Assembly: GCA_016722465.1 (NCBI GenBank) | Contig: JADKJC010000002.1 | Coordinates: 944,501 to 1,008,500 of the forward strand | Direction: 5' to 3' | Length of the DNA: 64,000 bases | DNA from: Chitinophagaceae bacterium | Lineage (GTDB): Bacteria > Bacteroidota > Bacteroidia > Chitinophagales > Chitinophagaceae | Shown here: positions 1 to 8,781 of the stretch, piece by piece | Position numbering within the stretch: the first letter of the stretch is position 1 | Layout: every line of letters begins with the position of its first letter | The notes under the pieces: generated by a model | Seen by the model: the letters and a program-made list of their open reading frames with translations, nothing else | Database searches by the model: none | What the model was told of the DNA's origin: nothing | Position numbers and translations under genes: made by a program

Positions 1-1336
1 TTTGATCCACCAGCAATGGCTGCACACCCGGCATAGGTAAAGATGCCCAGCTTGGTATTGCTGGGGTTACCCCTGCAAGATTACTTATCAAACAGGCACC
101 GGTTTCTGTTTGCCACCAGGTATCAATGATCGGGCATTTTTTCTTGCCGATATTTTCGTCATACCAATGCCATGCTTCTTCATTAATGGGTTCACCAACT
201 GTGCCGATCACTTTTAATGATGACAGGTCTTTTCCTTTAATAGGATCTGTTCCATAACTCATCAAACTCCTTATAGCTGTTGGTGCAGTATAGATGCAAT
301 TCACTTTATGACGTTCAACAATATCCCAAAAACGCCCTGCATCGGGCCAGGTAGGAATTCCTTCAAACATCAGTGAGGTAGCACCGGCACTCAGGGGGCC
401 GTAAACAATATAACTATGACCGGTGATCCAGCCAATATCTGCGGTGCAAAAATGCACATCGCCGGGTTTGTACTGAAACACATTTACAAAAGTGTAGTTG
501 GTCCATACCATATAACCGGCTGTAGTATGCACCACACCTTTTGGTTTCCCGGTAGATCCTGATGTATATAAAATAAACAAGGGGTCTTCCGCATCCATCT
601 CTGTTGCAGGAAATGAAACCTTTCCGTCTTTTTCCACCTGGTTTTCTGCATGCTCCATTTCATCTTCCCACCACACATCTCTTCCTTTGATCATGGAAAC
701 CGGCACCCTCGTCCTGGTATAAACAATTACTTTTTTAACGGTTCTGTTACCGATCAACGCATCATCGATCACCGCTTTTAAAGGAATATCCTTTCCACCA
801 CGGTAAGCGCCATCGCAGGTAATGATAAATTCTGCCTGGGCGTCATACAAACGGTCTGCAATACTTTGAGCACTAAAGCCTCCAAAGATTACACTATGTA
901 TAGCGCCGATCCTTGCACAACCCAGCACGGCATATGCCAGCTCAGGCACCATCCCCATATAGATACAAACCCGGTCACCTTTTTTTACGCCGTTGTTAAC
1001 GAGCATTTGGGCTACCTGGCAAACACGTTTGTGCAAACGGGCATAGGTAACCACCCTTACCCTTTCTTCAGGATTGTTGGGTTCCCAAATGATGGCTGGT
1101 TTATCTGCCATTGTTTCCAAATGACGGTCAATACAGTTTTCCGTGATATTTAGTTTACCACCTTTGAACCATTCTATTTTCGGTTCGGTAAAATTCCAAT
1201 CCAGCACTTTTTCCCACTTTTTTCTCCATTGAAAATTTTCGGCAATATTGCCCCAGAAGCCTTCGGGGTCATCCACGCTTTTTTTATAATCCTGGTGATA
1301 CTGTTCTAAACTCTTAATTTGATAAGGATAAGACAT
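1..1336 (-). CDS. acs: Acetyl-CoA synthetase, N-terminal 445 residues (runs off window edge)
   Basis: AMP-forming ligase that turns acetate, ATP and CoA into acetyl-CoA through acetyl-adenylate. The reading frame starts at the ATG at 1336 and is open to base 1, so about two thirds of the usual ~650 residues are visible. An ACAS-type N-terminus is followed by the adenylate-binding P-loop YTSGSTGKPKG near residues 254-264 and the WWQTETG motif near 406-412. The C-terminal lid with the regulatory lysine lies outside the window. It diverges from the zinc-ribbon/HTH gene at 1456 across 119 bp, which suggests shared regulation with the transporter cluster that follows. Family assignment is firm; acetate as the main substrate is the family norm, though propionate is also possible. 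Confidence 0.95.
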   Translation of the reverse strand, partial: MSYPYQIKSLEQYHQDYKKSVDDPEGFWGNIAENFQWRKKWEKVLDWNFTEPKIEWFKGGKLNITENCIDRHLETMADKPAIIWEPNNPEERVRVVTYARLHKRVCQVAQMLVNNGVKKGDRVCIYMGMVPELAYAVLGCARIGAIHSVIFGGFSAQSIADRLYDAQAEFIITCDGAYRGGKDIPLKAVIDDALIGNRTVKKVIVYTRTRVPVSMIKGRDVWWEDEMEHAENQVEKDGKVSFPATEMDAEDPLFILYTSGSTGKPKGVVHTTAGYMVWTNYTFVNVFQYKPGDVHFCTADIGWITGHSYIVYGPLSAGATSLMFEGIPTWPDAGRFWDIVERHKVNCIYTAPTAIRSLMSYGTDPIKGKDLSSLKVIGTVGEPINEEAWHWYDENIGKKKCPIIDTWWQTETGACLISNLAGVTPAIPSWASLPMPGVQPLLVDQ

Positions 1337-1455
1337 AGCGATCGTTTTTTTTGACGGGTTAAAAGTATGAAACAATCCAACCGCACCTAATTTTAATCTT
1401 GCTAATTTGGTATATTTATGCTAAAAAAGTATAGCTCACCCTTTAACTTAGGTGT

Positions 1456-1884
1456 ATGAAACAGATTGCCTGCCCCAAATGCAAAAGCGAAGAGATCGCC
1501 AAAAGCGGCGTTGTTAAAGGACGACAGCGCTTCCGCTGCAAACATTGCAATTATTTTTTTACGGTGATGAAAGAAGGTAAAAACATAGATGCCTATTATG
1601 TGATCAAGGCACTGCAGCTGTATATTGAAGGCGTTACTTTACGTGAAATTGAAAGGATATTGGGCATCAGCCATGTATCTGTGATGAACTGGGTAAAGAA
1701 ATACAACATCAAAGCGCCGGAAAACCATGAGTACCGGCCGACCTATAAAGTACTGAACCATACTGAGCTGGTGGATTTTTTCAGCAATAAAGATGCATTA
1801 AAAAGTGCCGGTTGTATGATCACTGAGCTCGGTGATAAATTCATGCTGATAAAGTGGGAACGTTTCCGAAAAAATACATTGTAA
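1456..1884 (+). CDS. Zinc-ribbon/HTH DNA-binding protein related to the IS1 InsA N-terminus
   Basis: A 142-residue protein. Residues 6-31 form a CPKC...CKHC zinc ribbon (C6, C9, C28, C31) of the kind at the start of IS1-type transposases. Residues about 53-75 form a helix-turn-helix (TLREIERILGISHVSVMNWV). The last ~60 residues show no DDE catalytic domain and no transposase similarity I recognise. I see no terminal inverted repeats or target duplications around it. It stands alone between acs (divergent) and a porin/transporter run, so I infer a domesticated regulator rather than a mobile element. Automatic pipelines may label it an IS1 transposase. DNA binding is likely; its targets are unknown. 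Confidence 0.75.
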   Translation: MKQIACPKCKSEEIAKSGVVKGRQRFRCKHCNYFFTVMKEGKNIDAYYVIKALQLYIEGVTLREIERILGISHVSVMNWVKKYNIKAPENHEYRPTYKVLNHTELVDFFSNKDALKSAGCMITELGDKFMLIKWERFRKNTL

Positions 1885-1980
1885 AAAATATATGTTTTAG
1901 CACCGGTATACCAGGCTGTTGGAATTTGGGCAGCATTAATGTGAAATTGGCAGTATTATTTATTTACAAAAAACGCTGCT

Positions 1981-3390
1981 ATGCTTACAAAAACGATTGC
2001 GCTTGCCTGTACAGTGTTTGCCACACTGCAGCTGCATGCCCAGGGAAATACAACACCCCCGGCCACTGCCGCACCGGCCATTGATCACAGTTACAAACCA
2101 ATTACTTTGAAACTTGACGAGAAAGGCCAAAAATTTATCCGCTTCATCACATGGCACCAGATGTGGGTAACACACACATCCAACAATCCCGGCACCCTGG
2201 ATGTAAACGGCAAAGTTCAAAACAGTGCCACGGACATGGCTATACGCCGTTCCAGGTTTTTGGTACAGGCACAAATTTCACCACGGTTTATGATCGTAAG
2301 CCACTGGGGCATCAACAACCAGAGTTTTATAAACGGGGGTGGTGCAGGTACCCTGGGAACAGGCGCCAGCGCTACCGGCCAGGGTGGCAAACGGCCACAA
2401 CTGTACATTCATGATGCATGGACGGAATACGCTGTACAACCCGGCAAACTTCACCTCGGCGCAGGCTTACACTACTGGAACGGCGTATCCAGATTGAGCA
2501 GCCACAGTACTTTAACACTGATGACGCTGGATGCACCCATCTTCAACTGGTTTAATATTGAAACCACCGACCAGTTTGCAAGACAGCTCGGTATTTATGC
2601 AAAGGGGCAGCTGGGAAGGCTGGATTACCGCCTTCACATCAACAAGCCTTTTGCTTTTGGATCATCAGTAGCATCCATAACGTCTCCTATTGCCGCCAAT
2701 GTGATCAATGAAAATTGGAGTACCGGCGGCTATCTTAACTACATGTTCTGGGATAAGGAAAGTAATGTGCTGCCTTATTTTGCAGGCACTTACTTTGGCG
2801 CAAAAAAAGTATTTAACATTGGTGCAGGATGGTACTCACAGAAAGGTGTAACCGCCAGCAGGAAATCGGTAACAGACTCCATTCAACAACATGACCAAAG
2901 CAATTTAGGGGTGGACGTATTTTTGGATATGCCCATCAACAAAAAGAAAGGTACCGCACTCAGCCTGTACAGTGTTTTTTACAAATATAATTTTGGTCCT
3001 AACTACCTGCGCAACGTAGGCATACTGAACCTGCATGCCAGCACAAAACCAGTAGCATCACAGGCCGATGCAAGCTGGGCAGGAGGCGGCAATATGCAGC
3101 CAACCATTGGTACCGGTACCATCTGGTACACACAAGTGGGATACCTGCTGCCAAAATTCAAAAATGGCACTGCATTTATGCCATATGCAACCTTTACCTA
3201 TAAAAACTTTGACCGTATTGGAAAGGCATCCGGGCAGTTTGACCTGGGTTTGAATTATCTTATCAGCGGGCACAATGCAAAAATCACTTTGCAATACAGC
3301 ACCAGGCCGGTATATAAAACGGTGAGTGGTAATCCTGAAAGAAATGGCAGTAAGGGTGAGCTGATCTTACAAACACAAATATTTCTTTAA
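1981..3390 (+). CDS. Outer-membrane beta-barrel porin
   Basis: A 469-residue secreted protein with a signal peptide ending in LHAQ at about residue 21. The rest consists of short alternating hydrophobic/aromatic strands typical of an OprO/OprP-like porin, and the last residues (LILQTQIFL) match a barrel C-terminal strand. The gene lies 37 bp upstream of an MFS transporter in the same orientation, so it probably supplies the outer-membrane step for the substrate of that transporter. The substrate cannot be read from the sequence. A phosphate-selective porin annotation would reflect the fold family only. Confidence 0.75.
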   Translation: MLTKTIALACTVFATLQLHAQGNTTPPATAAPAIDHSYKPITLKLDEKGQKFIRFITWHQMWVTHTSNNPGTLDVNGKVQNSATDMAIRRSRFLVQAQISPRFMIVSHWGINNQSFINGGGAGTLGTGASATGQGGKRPQLYIHDAWTEYAVQPGKLHLGAGLHYWNGVSRLSSHSTLTLMTLDAPIFNWFNIETTDQFARQLGIYAKGQLGRLDYRLHINKPFAFGSSVASITSPIAANVINENWSTGGYLNYMFWDKESNVLPYFAGTYFGAKKVFNIGAGWYSQKGVTASRKSVTDSIQQHDQSNLGVDVFLDMPINKKKGTALSLYSVFYKYNFGPNYLRNVGILNLHASTKPVASQADASWAGGGNMQPTIGTGTIWYTQVGYLLPKFKNGTAFMPYATFTYKNFDRIGKASGQFDLGLNYLISGHNAKITLQYSTRPVYKTVSGNPERNGSKGELILQTQIFL

Positions 3391-3427
3391 TTTGAAACCA
3401 GCAACATTCATTTTTTAAAATCAAACT

Positions 3428-5125
3428 ATGAGCAATAAACAAAACACCGAAAAAGGGATGGGCTTTATCATCGGCGCCTCTTCCGTCGGTACACTGATCG
3501 AATGGTACGACTTCTACATATTCGGTATGCTTGCCACCATTATCTCAAAACAATTCTTCCCGGAAGATTCCGGCACCTCAGCCCTGTTAAGTACACTGGC
3601 AATTTTTGCAGCAGGTTTTATTGTACGCCCCTTCGGCGCATTGGTATTTGGACGGCTGGGTGATATGATCGGCCGTAAACATACTTTTTTGCTTACATTG
3701 GTTTTGATGGGAGGCTCTACCTTTGCCATTGGCCTTGTTCCGGGATTTAAAACCATTGGATGGGCGGCACCGATCCTTGTACTCGTGTTGCGTTTGGTAC
3801 AGGGTCTTGCATTAGGCGGAGAATATGGCGGCGCTGCAACTTACGTAGCCGAACATGCGCCAGCCAAACGCCGTGGATACTGGACAAGCTGGATACAAAC
3901 CACTGCAACATTGGGATTGTTTCTTGCCCTGGGCATTATCATTCTAATCCGCCAGGGGCAGGGCATTGAAAAATTCTCTTCTGAATGGGGTGGATGGCGT
4001 TATCCGTTCTGGATATCACTGCTGCTTGTAATTGTATCCATCGTTATCCGCATGCGCATGAGTGAATCGCCCATGTTTGCCAAGGTAAAGGCAGAAGGAA
4101 AACATTCTGTTAATCCGCTGAAAGAAAGTTTTGGCCACAGGGCAAATTTCAAAATGGTACTCGTGGCTTTGTTTGGTGCAGTGATGGGACAGGGAGTGGT
4201 TTGGTACACCGGCCAGTTTTATGCCCAGACATTTATAGAGAATATCTGCAAAGTAAATTTTGTTGACTCCAGGAATATCCTGCTCATCGCAATTCTGTTT
4301 GCTACTCCCTTCTTTGTACTATTCGGTTCACTAAGTGACCGCATTGGAAGAAAATGGATCATGCTGGTGGGTATGGCGTTGGCCATATTCTCTTACCGGC
4401 CTATTTACCAAACCTTTTTAGACTACACCAATGTGGCATCAAAAAGAGTGCTCATCGATGTGTCCAAAACAACCAAGTCTGACCCCACAACAGCTGTTGA
4501 TGCCAAAGACAAGAAGAAAGCATTGGTGAGCATCAAATATGATTCAGTTTATACAGATGGCGCTGTGTATACTTTTACAAAAACCGACACGCTGCATTTT
4601 ACAAACGAATATGCAGGCAATACAGCATCGATAGCATACATCATTCCCAAAAAAGATGATACCACTCAAATGGACACGGTGATAACAAAAGCAAAAGCTG
4701 CAACGGGAGTGAGTTTACCGGAAGGTATCACCTATATTGGTGTAGAAAAGAAATCGGCAAAGCCGGGTGTGGTACTTGAAAAATCATTAGACAGCGGCAC
4801 GTTCTGGAAGATGGTATTCCTGGTATTTGTCCTGATCGTTTTTGTAACCATGGTATATGGGCCGATGGCTGCCTTCCTGGTGGAATTGTTCCCAACCAAG
4901 ATCCGTTATACTTCCATGTCGTTGCCTTATCATATTGGCAATGGTGTGTTTGGTGGCCTTGTGCCTTTCTTAGGAACATTAATTGTTGAGTTCACCAAAA
5001 CAAAAGAATTACCCGGCGGCGATCCGCTGGCAGGCTTATGGTACCCCATAGGTATTGCTGCACTTTGTCTGATCATCGGCGCCATCTACCTGAGCAATCA
5101 CATTGATGAAGATGTAATGGATTAA
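3428..5125 (+). CDS. MHS-family MFS transporter with a periplasmic insertion
   Basis: A 565-residue proton symporter of the metabolite:H+ symporter group (relatives include ProP, KgtP and ShiA). The family signature LIEWYDFYIFG is at 23-33 and GRLGDMIGRK at 75-84, with GSLSDRIGRK at 300-309 in the second half. Twelve membrane segments can be laid out. Residues about 325-455 are a hydrophilic insertion rich in Lys, Asp and Thr between transmembrane segments of the C-terminal half, which makes the protein some 130 residues longer than usual. Its position next to acs, a porin and a symporter-kinase suggests a small carboxylate as substrate; that is inference. Confidence 0.85.
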   Translation: MSNKQNTEKGMGFIIGASSVGTLIEWYDFYIFGMLATIISKQFFPEDSGTSALLSTLAIFAAGFIVRPFGALVFGRLGDMIGRKHTFLLTLVLMGGSTFAIGLVPGFKTIGWAAPILVLVLRLVQGLALGGEYGGAATYVAEHAPAKRRGYWTSWIQTTATLGLFLALGIIILIRQGQGIEKFSSEWGGWRYPFWISLLLVIVSIVIRMRMSESPMFAKVKAEGKHSVNPLKESFGHRANFKMVLVALFGAVMGQGVVWYTGQFYAQTFIENICKVNFVDSRNILLIAILFATPFFVLFGSLSDRIGRKWIMLVGMALAIFSYRPIYQTFLDYTNVASKRVLIDVSKTTKSDPTTAVDAKDKKKALVSIKYDSVYTDGAVYTFTKTDTLHFTNEYAGNTASIAYIIPKKDDTTQMDTVITKAKAATGVSLPEGITYIGVEKKSAKPGVVLEKSLDSGTFWKMVFLVFVLIVFVTMVYGPMAAFLVELFPTKIRYTSMSLPYHIGNGVFGGLVPFLGTLIVEFTKTKELPGGDPLAGLWYPIGIAALCLIIGAIYLSNHIDEDVMD

Positions 5126-5151
5126 TTTCAAAAACAATTAAACTTAAGAAT

Positions 5152-5409
5152 ATGAATGCACTAAAAAAATATCTAGGGATCATCTGGATGCTGTTATCTC
5201 CTGCGATTGTTGGGTTTTTGATCTGGCAGGCCGTTGAAAAAATCAGCAAAGCTACCGAAGCTACCAAAGCAAATATCACCCTGCAATGGAGTATCATCCT
5301 AATTATCTTCTTCCCCATTTGTATCGGGCTGTTCATTTTCGGGTACTATGCGGTAAAAGGGTATTACGAACACCTTCCTGAAAGTTCTGCCGAGATCACC
5401 GACTATTAA
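5152..5409 (+). CDS. Small two-helix membrane protein
   Basis: An 85-residue protein with two predicted membrane segments (about residues 8-24 and 43-65) and an acidic tail (HLPESSAEITDY). It begins 26 bp after the MFS transporter stop and is followed by a strong terminator, so it is the last gene of the porin-MFS unit. I do not recognise a named function. A role as a small partner of the transporter is plausible from position alone. Confidence 0.7.
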   Translation: MNALKKYLGIIWMLLSPAIVGFLIWQAVEKISKATEATKANITLQWSIILIIFFPICIGLFIFGYYAVKGYYEHLPESSAEITDY

Positions 5410-5426
5410 ATAAAACCATTTTGCAC

Positions 5427-5478
5427 GGATAACATAGTTTGCCTACATTCGGTAAACTATGTTATCCTTTTTATTTTG
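5427..5478 (+). terminator. Intrinsic terminator after the porin-MFS unit
   Basis: A perfect 14-bp stem (GGATAACATAGTTT at 5427-5440 with its complement at 5454-5467) and a 13-base loop are followed by a T-rich run to 5478. It ends only five bases before the ATG of the next gene, so it may act as an attenuator. Confidence 0.85.
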
Positions 5479-5483
5479 ATACC

Positions 5484-5693
5484 ATGCAAAGCAAGCTGAA
5501 GCGGCAAAAATTAATTGTAGTGAGCATTGTGCTGTTTGTGGCATTTACCTACCCGATCATTTCCATTGCCAATCGTGTAAAAATGGTAGCAGGCATCCCG
5601 GTATTATTTCTTTATATCTTAATTGTGTGGATTGCAGGCATCACCATTTTATACCAGATAGCGGGCCGCAAACAAAAGAAAACAGATGAGTAA
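5484..5693 (+). CDS. Small membrane protein coupled to the symporter-kinase
   Basis: A 69-residue protein with two membrane segments separated by a short loop and a basic tail (GRKQKKTDE). An upstream in-frame start at 5439 falls inside the terminator hairpin, so the ATG at 5484 is preferred. Its stop overlaps the start of the symporter-kinase by eight bases, which implies translational coupling. Short two-helix proteins of this kind often precede sodium:solute symporters (compare the DUF485 protein upstream of ActP), so I infer an accessory subunit. No sequence similarity to DUF485 is claimed. Confidence 0.7.
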   Translation: MQSKLKRQKLIVVSIVLFVAFTYPIISIANRVKMVAGIPVLFLYILIVWIAGITILYQIAGRKQKKTDE

Positions 5694-8013
5694 TGTTGTT
5701 GCCATCTTCAGTGCGCTGTTTTACCTGTCGCTTTTATTTGGCGTAGCTTATTATGCTGAGTACCGGTTAAAAAAAGGCAAGAGCATCATCAACAACGGCT
5801 ATGTATATGCTTTATCATTGGGTGTGTACTGCACTGCCTGGACTTATTACGGAAGCGTAGGACAGGCATCCACCAGGGGCATTGAATTTTTAGCGGTGTA
5901 TATCGGTCCAACTATTATGGCGGCATTGTTCTGGCCCATCCTGCGCAAGATCATCCGCATTTGTAAAACACAACGCATCAACAGTATTGCCGACCTTATT
6001 TCCATCCGCTATGGCAAAAATTTTTCCCTCGCAGTAGTCGTTACTATACTGTGTATGGTGGGTATCATTCCTTACATTGCTTTACAACTGAAAGCCATTT
6101 CGGGCAGCATGAATATTTTAATTGGTGCCACAGAAACAGGTATCGGTTTAAAAAACATATTTGCTGATAATACCTTTTATATTGCTGCTGTACTGGCATT
6201 TTTCATCATCCTTTTCGGCACCCGGTCCATCGATGCGTCAGAAAAACACGAAGGCCTCGTAGCAGCCATCGCTTTTGAATCTATTGTAAAACTGCTGGCA
6301 TTTATTGCCGTTGGTTTATTTGTAACGTTTGGATTGTTCGATGGCTTTGGTGATATTTTTTCTAAAGCTGCTGAAAATGATACGCTGAAAAAATTATTCC
6401 AGTTCAGCGAAAGCACCAGTTACACTACCTGGGCAGGCTTAATATTACTCTCCATGCTGGCCATCATTTTTTTGCCAAGGCAGTTTCACATGGGCGTAGT
6501 GGAAAATGTGAAAGAAGTACACATTAAAAAAGCCATCTGGGTATTTCCATTATACCTGCTGCTGATCACATTTTTTGTGTTGCCCATTGCATTTGGAGGC
6601 ACGCTGTTATTAGGAAACAGCGGTATAAATGCCGATACCTATGTATTAGCATTACCCATGCAGCATGGCGCAAAATTTTTAGGCCTTTTTATTTTTATAG
6701 GCGGGTTTTCTGCAGCCACCAGTATGATCATCGTTGAAACGATCGCCATCAGTACGATGATGAGCAATAATATTGCCACGCCGGTCTTATTGGCCTCACA
6801 AAAATTTCAAACAAAAGGCGATGGACAATTAACCAATCCCATTTTAAACATCCGCCGTTTCAGTATCCTCTTAATTATTGCGCTGGCATTTTTATATGAC
6901 AAACTGGTTGCACAACATTTTACACTGGTGTCTATCGGTATGGTTTCCTTTGCAGCTGTGGCACAATTTGCACCAGCGGTACTGGGCGGTATTTACTGGA
7001 AACAGGCTTCGCAAAAAGGAGCAATGGCAGGCATCTCCATTGGTTTTGTCATTTGGTTTTTTACAGCAGTAGTTCCATCAATGGCCAGCGCAGGCTTTGT
7101 AAACATGAGTGTGGTAAACGATGGACTCTTTGGTATATCTTGGTTAAAACCACTGTCGTTGTTCGGTATGGAAGGAATGGATTCAGTTACACACTGCTTC
7201 TTCTGGAGCATGCTGTTCAATATCATTGCATTTGTTGCAGTTTCACTAAACAGCGAAAAATCAGCACAGGAAGTGTACCAGGCAGAGATCTTTGTTGACA
7301 TCTTCCGTTATTCGGCTACGCCTGACAGTAATATGGTGTGGAAAGGGACCGCTTATCTGCCAGACCTGAACTCATTGCTGGCAAATTTTCTTGGTGCAGA
7401 AAGAGCAGAAAAACTCATTGTTACTTATGCCGGCCGGCATAAAATTTCTTTAGATACCAAACGGGCCGATCCAAGGCTGGTAACATTTGCTGAAAAGATA
7501 CTGGGGGGGGTTATCGGTTCTGCATCAGCACGTATCATGGTAAGCAGTGTTACCAAAGAAGAAGAACTGAAGATTGATGAAGTGCTGAAGATACTGAGAG
7601 AAAGCCAGCAGATGATTGAGCTGAACAAAGAGCTGCGAAAAAAATCGGCAGAACTTCAAAAAGCAACCGACCAGCTCATCAATGCCAACAGGCAGCTGCA
7701 GGATATGGACAAGACCAAAGATGAATTTTTATATACTGTTACGCATGAATTAAGAACCCCCATCACTTCCATCAGGGCAATGGCAGAAATTGTACATGAC
7801 AATACCGATATGGATGAAGAACAGCGGCAGCATTTTTTATCTGGTGTAATAAAAGAAACAGAACGGCTAAGCCACCTCATTACCCAGGTACTGAACCTGG
7901 AAAAATATGAAAGCGGCAAACAGCAACTCAATACCAGCAGTGTACAATTGAACAGTTTGATAAAAGATGCGGTTCAATCCATTCAGCCACTGGCCAATGA
8001 AAAAAGATCGTAA
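5686..8013 (+). CDS. Sodium:solute symporter-histidine kinase hybrid, 5' part of a frameshifted gene
   Basis: Residues 1 to about 490 form a sodium:solute symporter domain with some 13 membrane segments. After a linker and a coiled coil (about 620-675) comes a HisKA domain with the phospho-acceptor in FLYTVTHELRTP (H687). The frame stops at residue 775, before the ATPase domain. That domain continues in other frames to 8389 and is rejoined by adding one A to the A6 run at 8000-8005 and one G to a G run within 8123-8129. The architecture is that of CbrA-type sensors, which link solute binding or transport to phosphotransfer. It also holds an in-frame G8 tract at 7503-7510. The single-domain response regulator at 8400 is the likely phosphate acceptor. 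Confidence 0.85.
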   Translation: MSNVVAIFSALFYLSLLFGVAYYAEYRLKKGKSIINNGYVYALSLGVYCTAWTYYGSVGQASTRGIEFLAVYIGPTIMAALFWPILRKIIRICKTQRINSIADLISIRYGKNFSLAVVVTILCMVGIIPYIALQLKAISGSMNILIGATETGIGLKNIFADNTFYIAAVLAFFIILFGTRSIDASEKHEGLVAAIAFESIVKLLAFIAVGLFVTFGLFDGFGDIFSKAAENDTLKKLFQFSESTSYTTWAGLILLSMLAIIFLPRQFHMGVVENVKEVHIKKAIWVFPLYLLLITFFVLPIAFGGTLLLGNSGINADTYVLALPMQHGAKFLGLFIFIGGFSAATSMIIVETIAISTMMSNNIATPVLLASQKFQTKGDGQLTNPILNIRRFSILLIIALAFLYDKLVAQHFTLVSIGMVSFAAVAQFAPAVLGGIYWKQASQKGAMAGISIGFVIWFFTAVVPSMASAGFVNMSVVNDGLFGISWLKPLSLFGMEGMDSVTHCFFWSMLFNIIAFVAVSLNSEKSAQEVYQAEIFVDIFRYSATPDSNMVWKGTAYLPDLNSLLANFLGAERAEKLIVTYAGRHKISLDTKRADPRLVTFAEKILGGVIGSASARIMVSSVTKEEELKIDEVLKILRESQQMIELNKELRKKSAELQKATDQLINANRQLQDMDKTKDEFLYTVTHELRTPITSIRAMAEIVHDNTDMDEEQRQHFLSGVIKETERLSHLITQVLNLEKYESGKQQLNTSSVQLNSLIKDAVQSIQPLANEKRS

Positions 8014-8389
8014 CAGAAATAAAGATACCGGACAGCATGTTCCTGGTGCAATGTGACGCAGACCTTATTATGCAGGTGCTCACCAATTTATTATCCAATG
8101 CGGTAAAATTTGCACCGGAAAAGGGCGGGTTACCACTTCCATTCACAGCAGCTTTGATGAACTGCAGGTTTGGATAGAAGACAACGGAAAAGGCATTGAG
8201 CCTGGCCTGCACGAACTGATCTTCGATAAATTTTTCCAGGCAAAGAATCAAACACTCCGCAAACCGGAAGGCAGCGGGCTTGGGCTGGCGATCTGTAAAA
8301 AAATAATTGACATGCACGGCGGTTCAATATGGGTTGAGAGCGAATTGAATAAAGGATCGAAATTTATTTTTACTTTACCTTTAATATAA
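8007..8389 (+). pseudogene. HATPase domain of the symporter-histidine kinase, out of frame
   Basis: The 3' end of the preceding gene. In frame 3 from 8007 it reads a conserved N-box (LTNLLSNAVKFAPEKG). After a second one-base loss within 8123-8129 it continues in frame 2 with the G1 box WIEDNGKGI, the G2 box GSGLGLAICKKII and the usual ending (GGSIWVESELNKGSKFIFTLPLI split over the last codons), stopping at 8389. Every catalytic motif is intact once the two bases are restored, so decay looks recent or artefactual. The response regulator starts ten bases later. Confidence 0.8.
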
Positions 8390-8399
8390 AATAGCAAGG

Positions 8400-8771
8400 A
8401 TGCCCGGTTTAAAAAAGATATTGGTGGTAGATGATGACCCGTACATATTAATGTCGTTGGAATTTTTAATGAAGAAGAATGGCTTTGATGTAATGGTAGC
8501 CCGTAATGGCGCCGAGGCATTGGACCTGGTGGAAAAACAATTACCTGATCTTGTTTTGTTAGATATCATGATGCCAGATGTAGATGGCTATGAAATTTGC
8601 AAACACATCAAAAACAGCAAAAAATTAAAAGAAGCCAAGGTTGTTTTTATGAGCGCCAAAAGTAAAGAAGCAGATATAAAAAAAGGGTACGACCTTGGTG
8701 CATCGCTATATATCACCAAGCCTTTTTCTACAAGAGAAATGATGAAGCAGATAAAAGAGCTGGTAGGATAA
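8400..8771 (+). CDS. Single-domain response regulator
   Basis: A 123-residue receiver domain with no output domain. The acidic pocket is D11-D13, the phosphorylation site is D55 in LVLLDIMMP, and the conserved lysine is in ITKPF. It lies ten bases after the symporter-kinase, which is its probable donor. With no DNA-binding domain it must act by protein contact or as a phospho-relay. It ends ten bases from the convergently transcribed kinase at 8782, leaving no room for an ordinary terminator. Confidence 0.9.
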   Translation: MPGLKKILVVDDDPYILMSLEFLMKKNGFDVMVARNGAEALDLVEKQLPDLVLLDIMMPDVDGYEICKHIKNSKKLKEAKVVFMSAKSKEADIKKGYDLGASLYITKPFSTREMMKQIKELVG

Positions 8772-8781
8772 CACAAACAGA

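Noticed and set aside
1456..1884. Intact IS1-family insertion sequence
   Set aside because: Only the DNA-binding front is present; no catalytic second ORF, inverted repeats or target duplication.
5439..5483. Earlier start for the 69-residue membrane protein
   Set aside because: The extension lies inside the terminator hairpin and T-run and is not protein-like.
7999..8130. Programmed ribosomal frameshifting in the symporter-kinase
   Set aside because: Two shifts of the same sense would be needed close together, and identical homopolymer losses occur in unrelated genes of the window.
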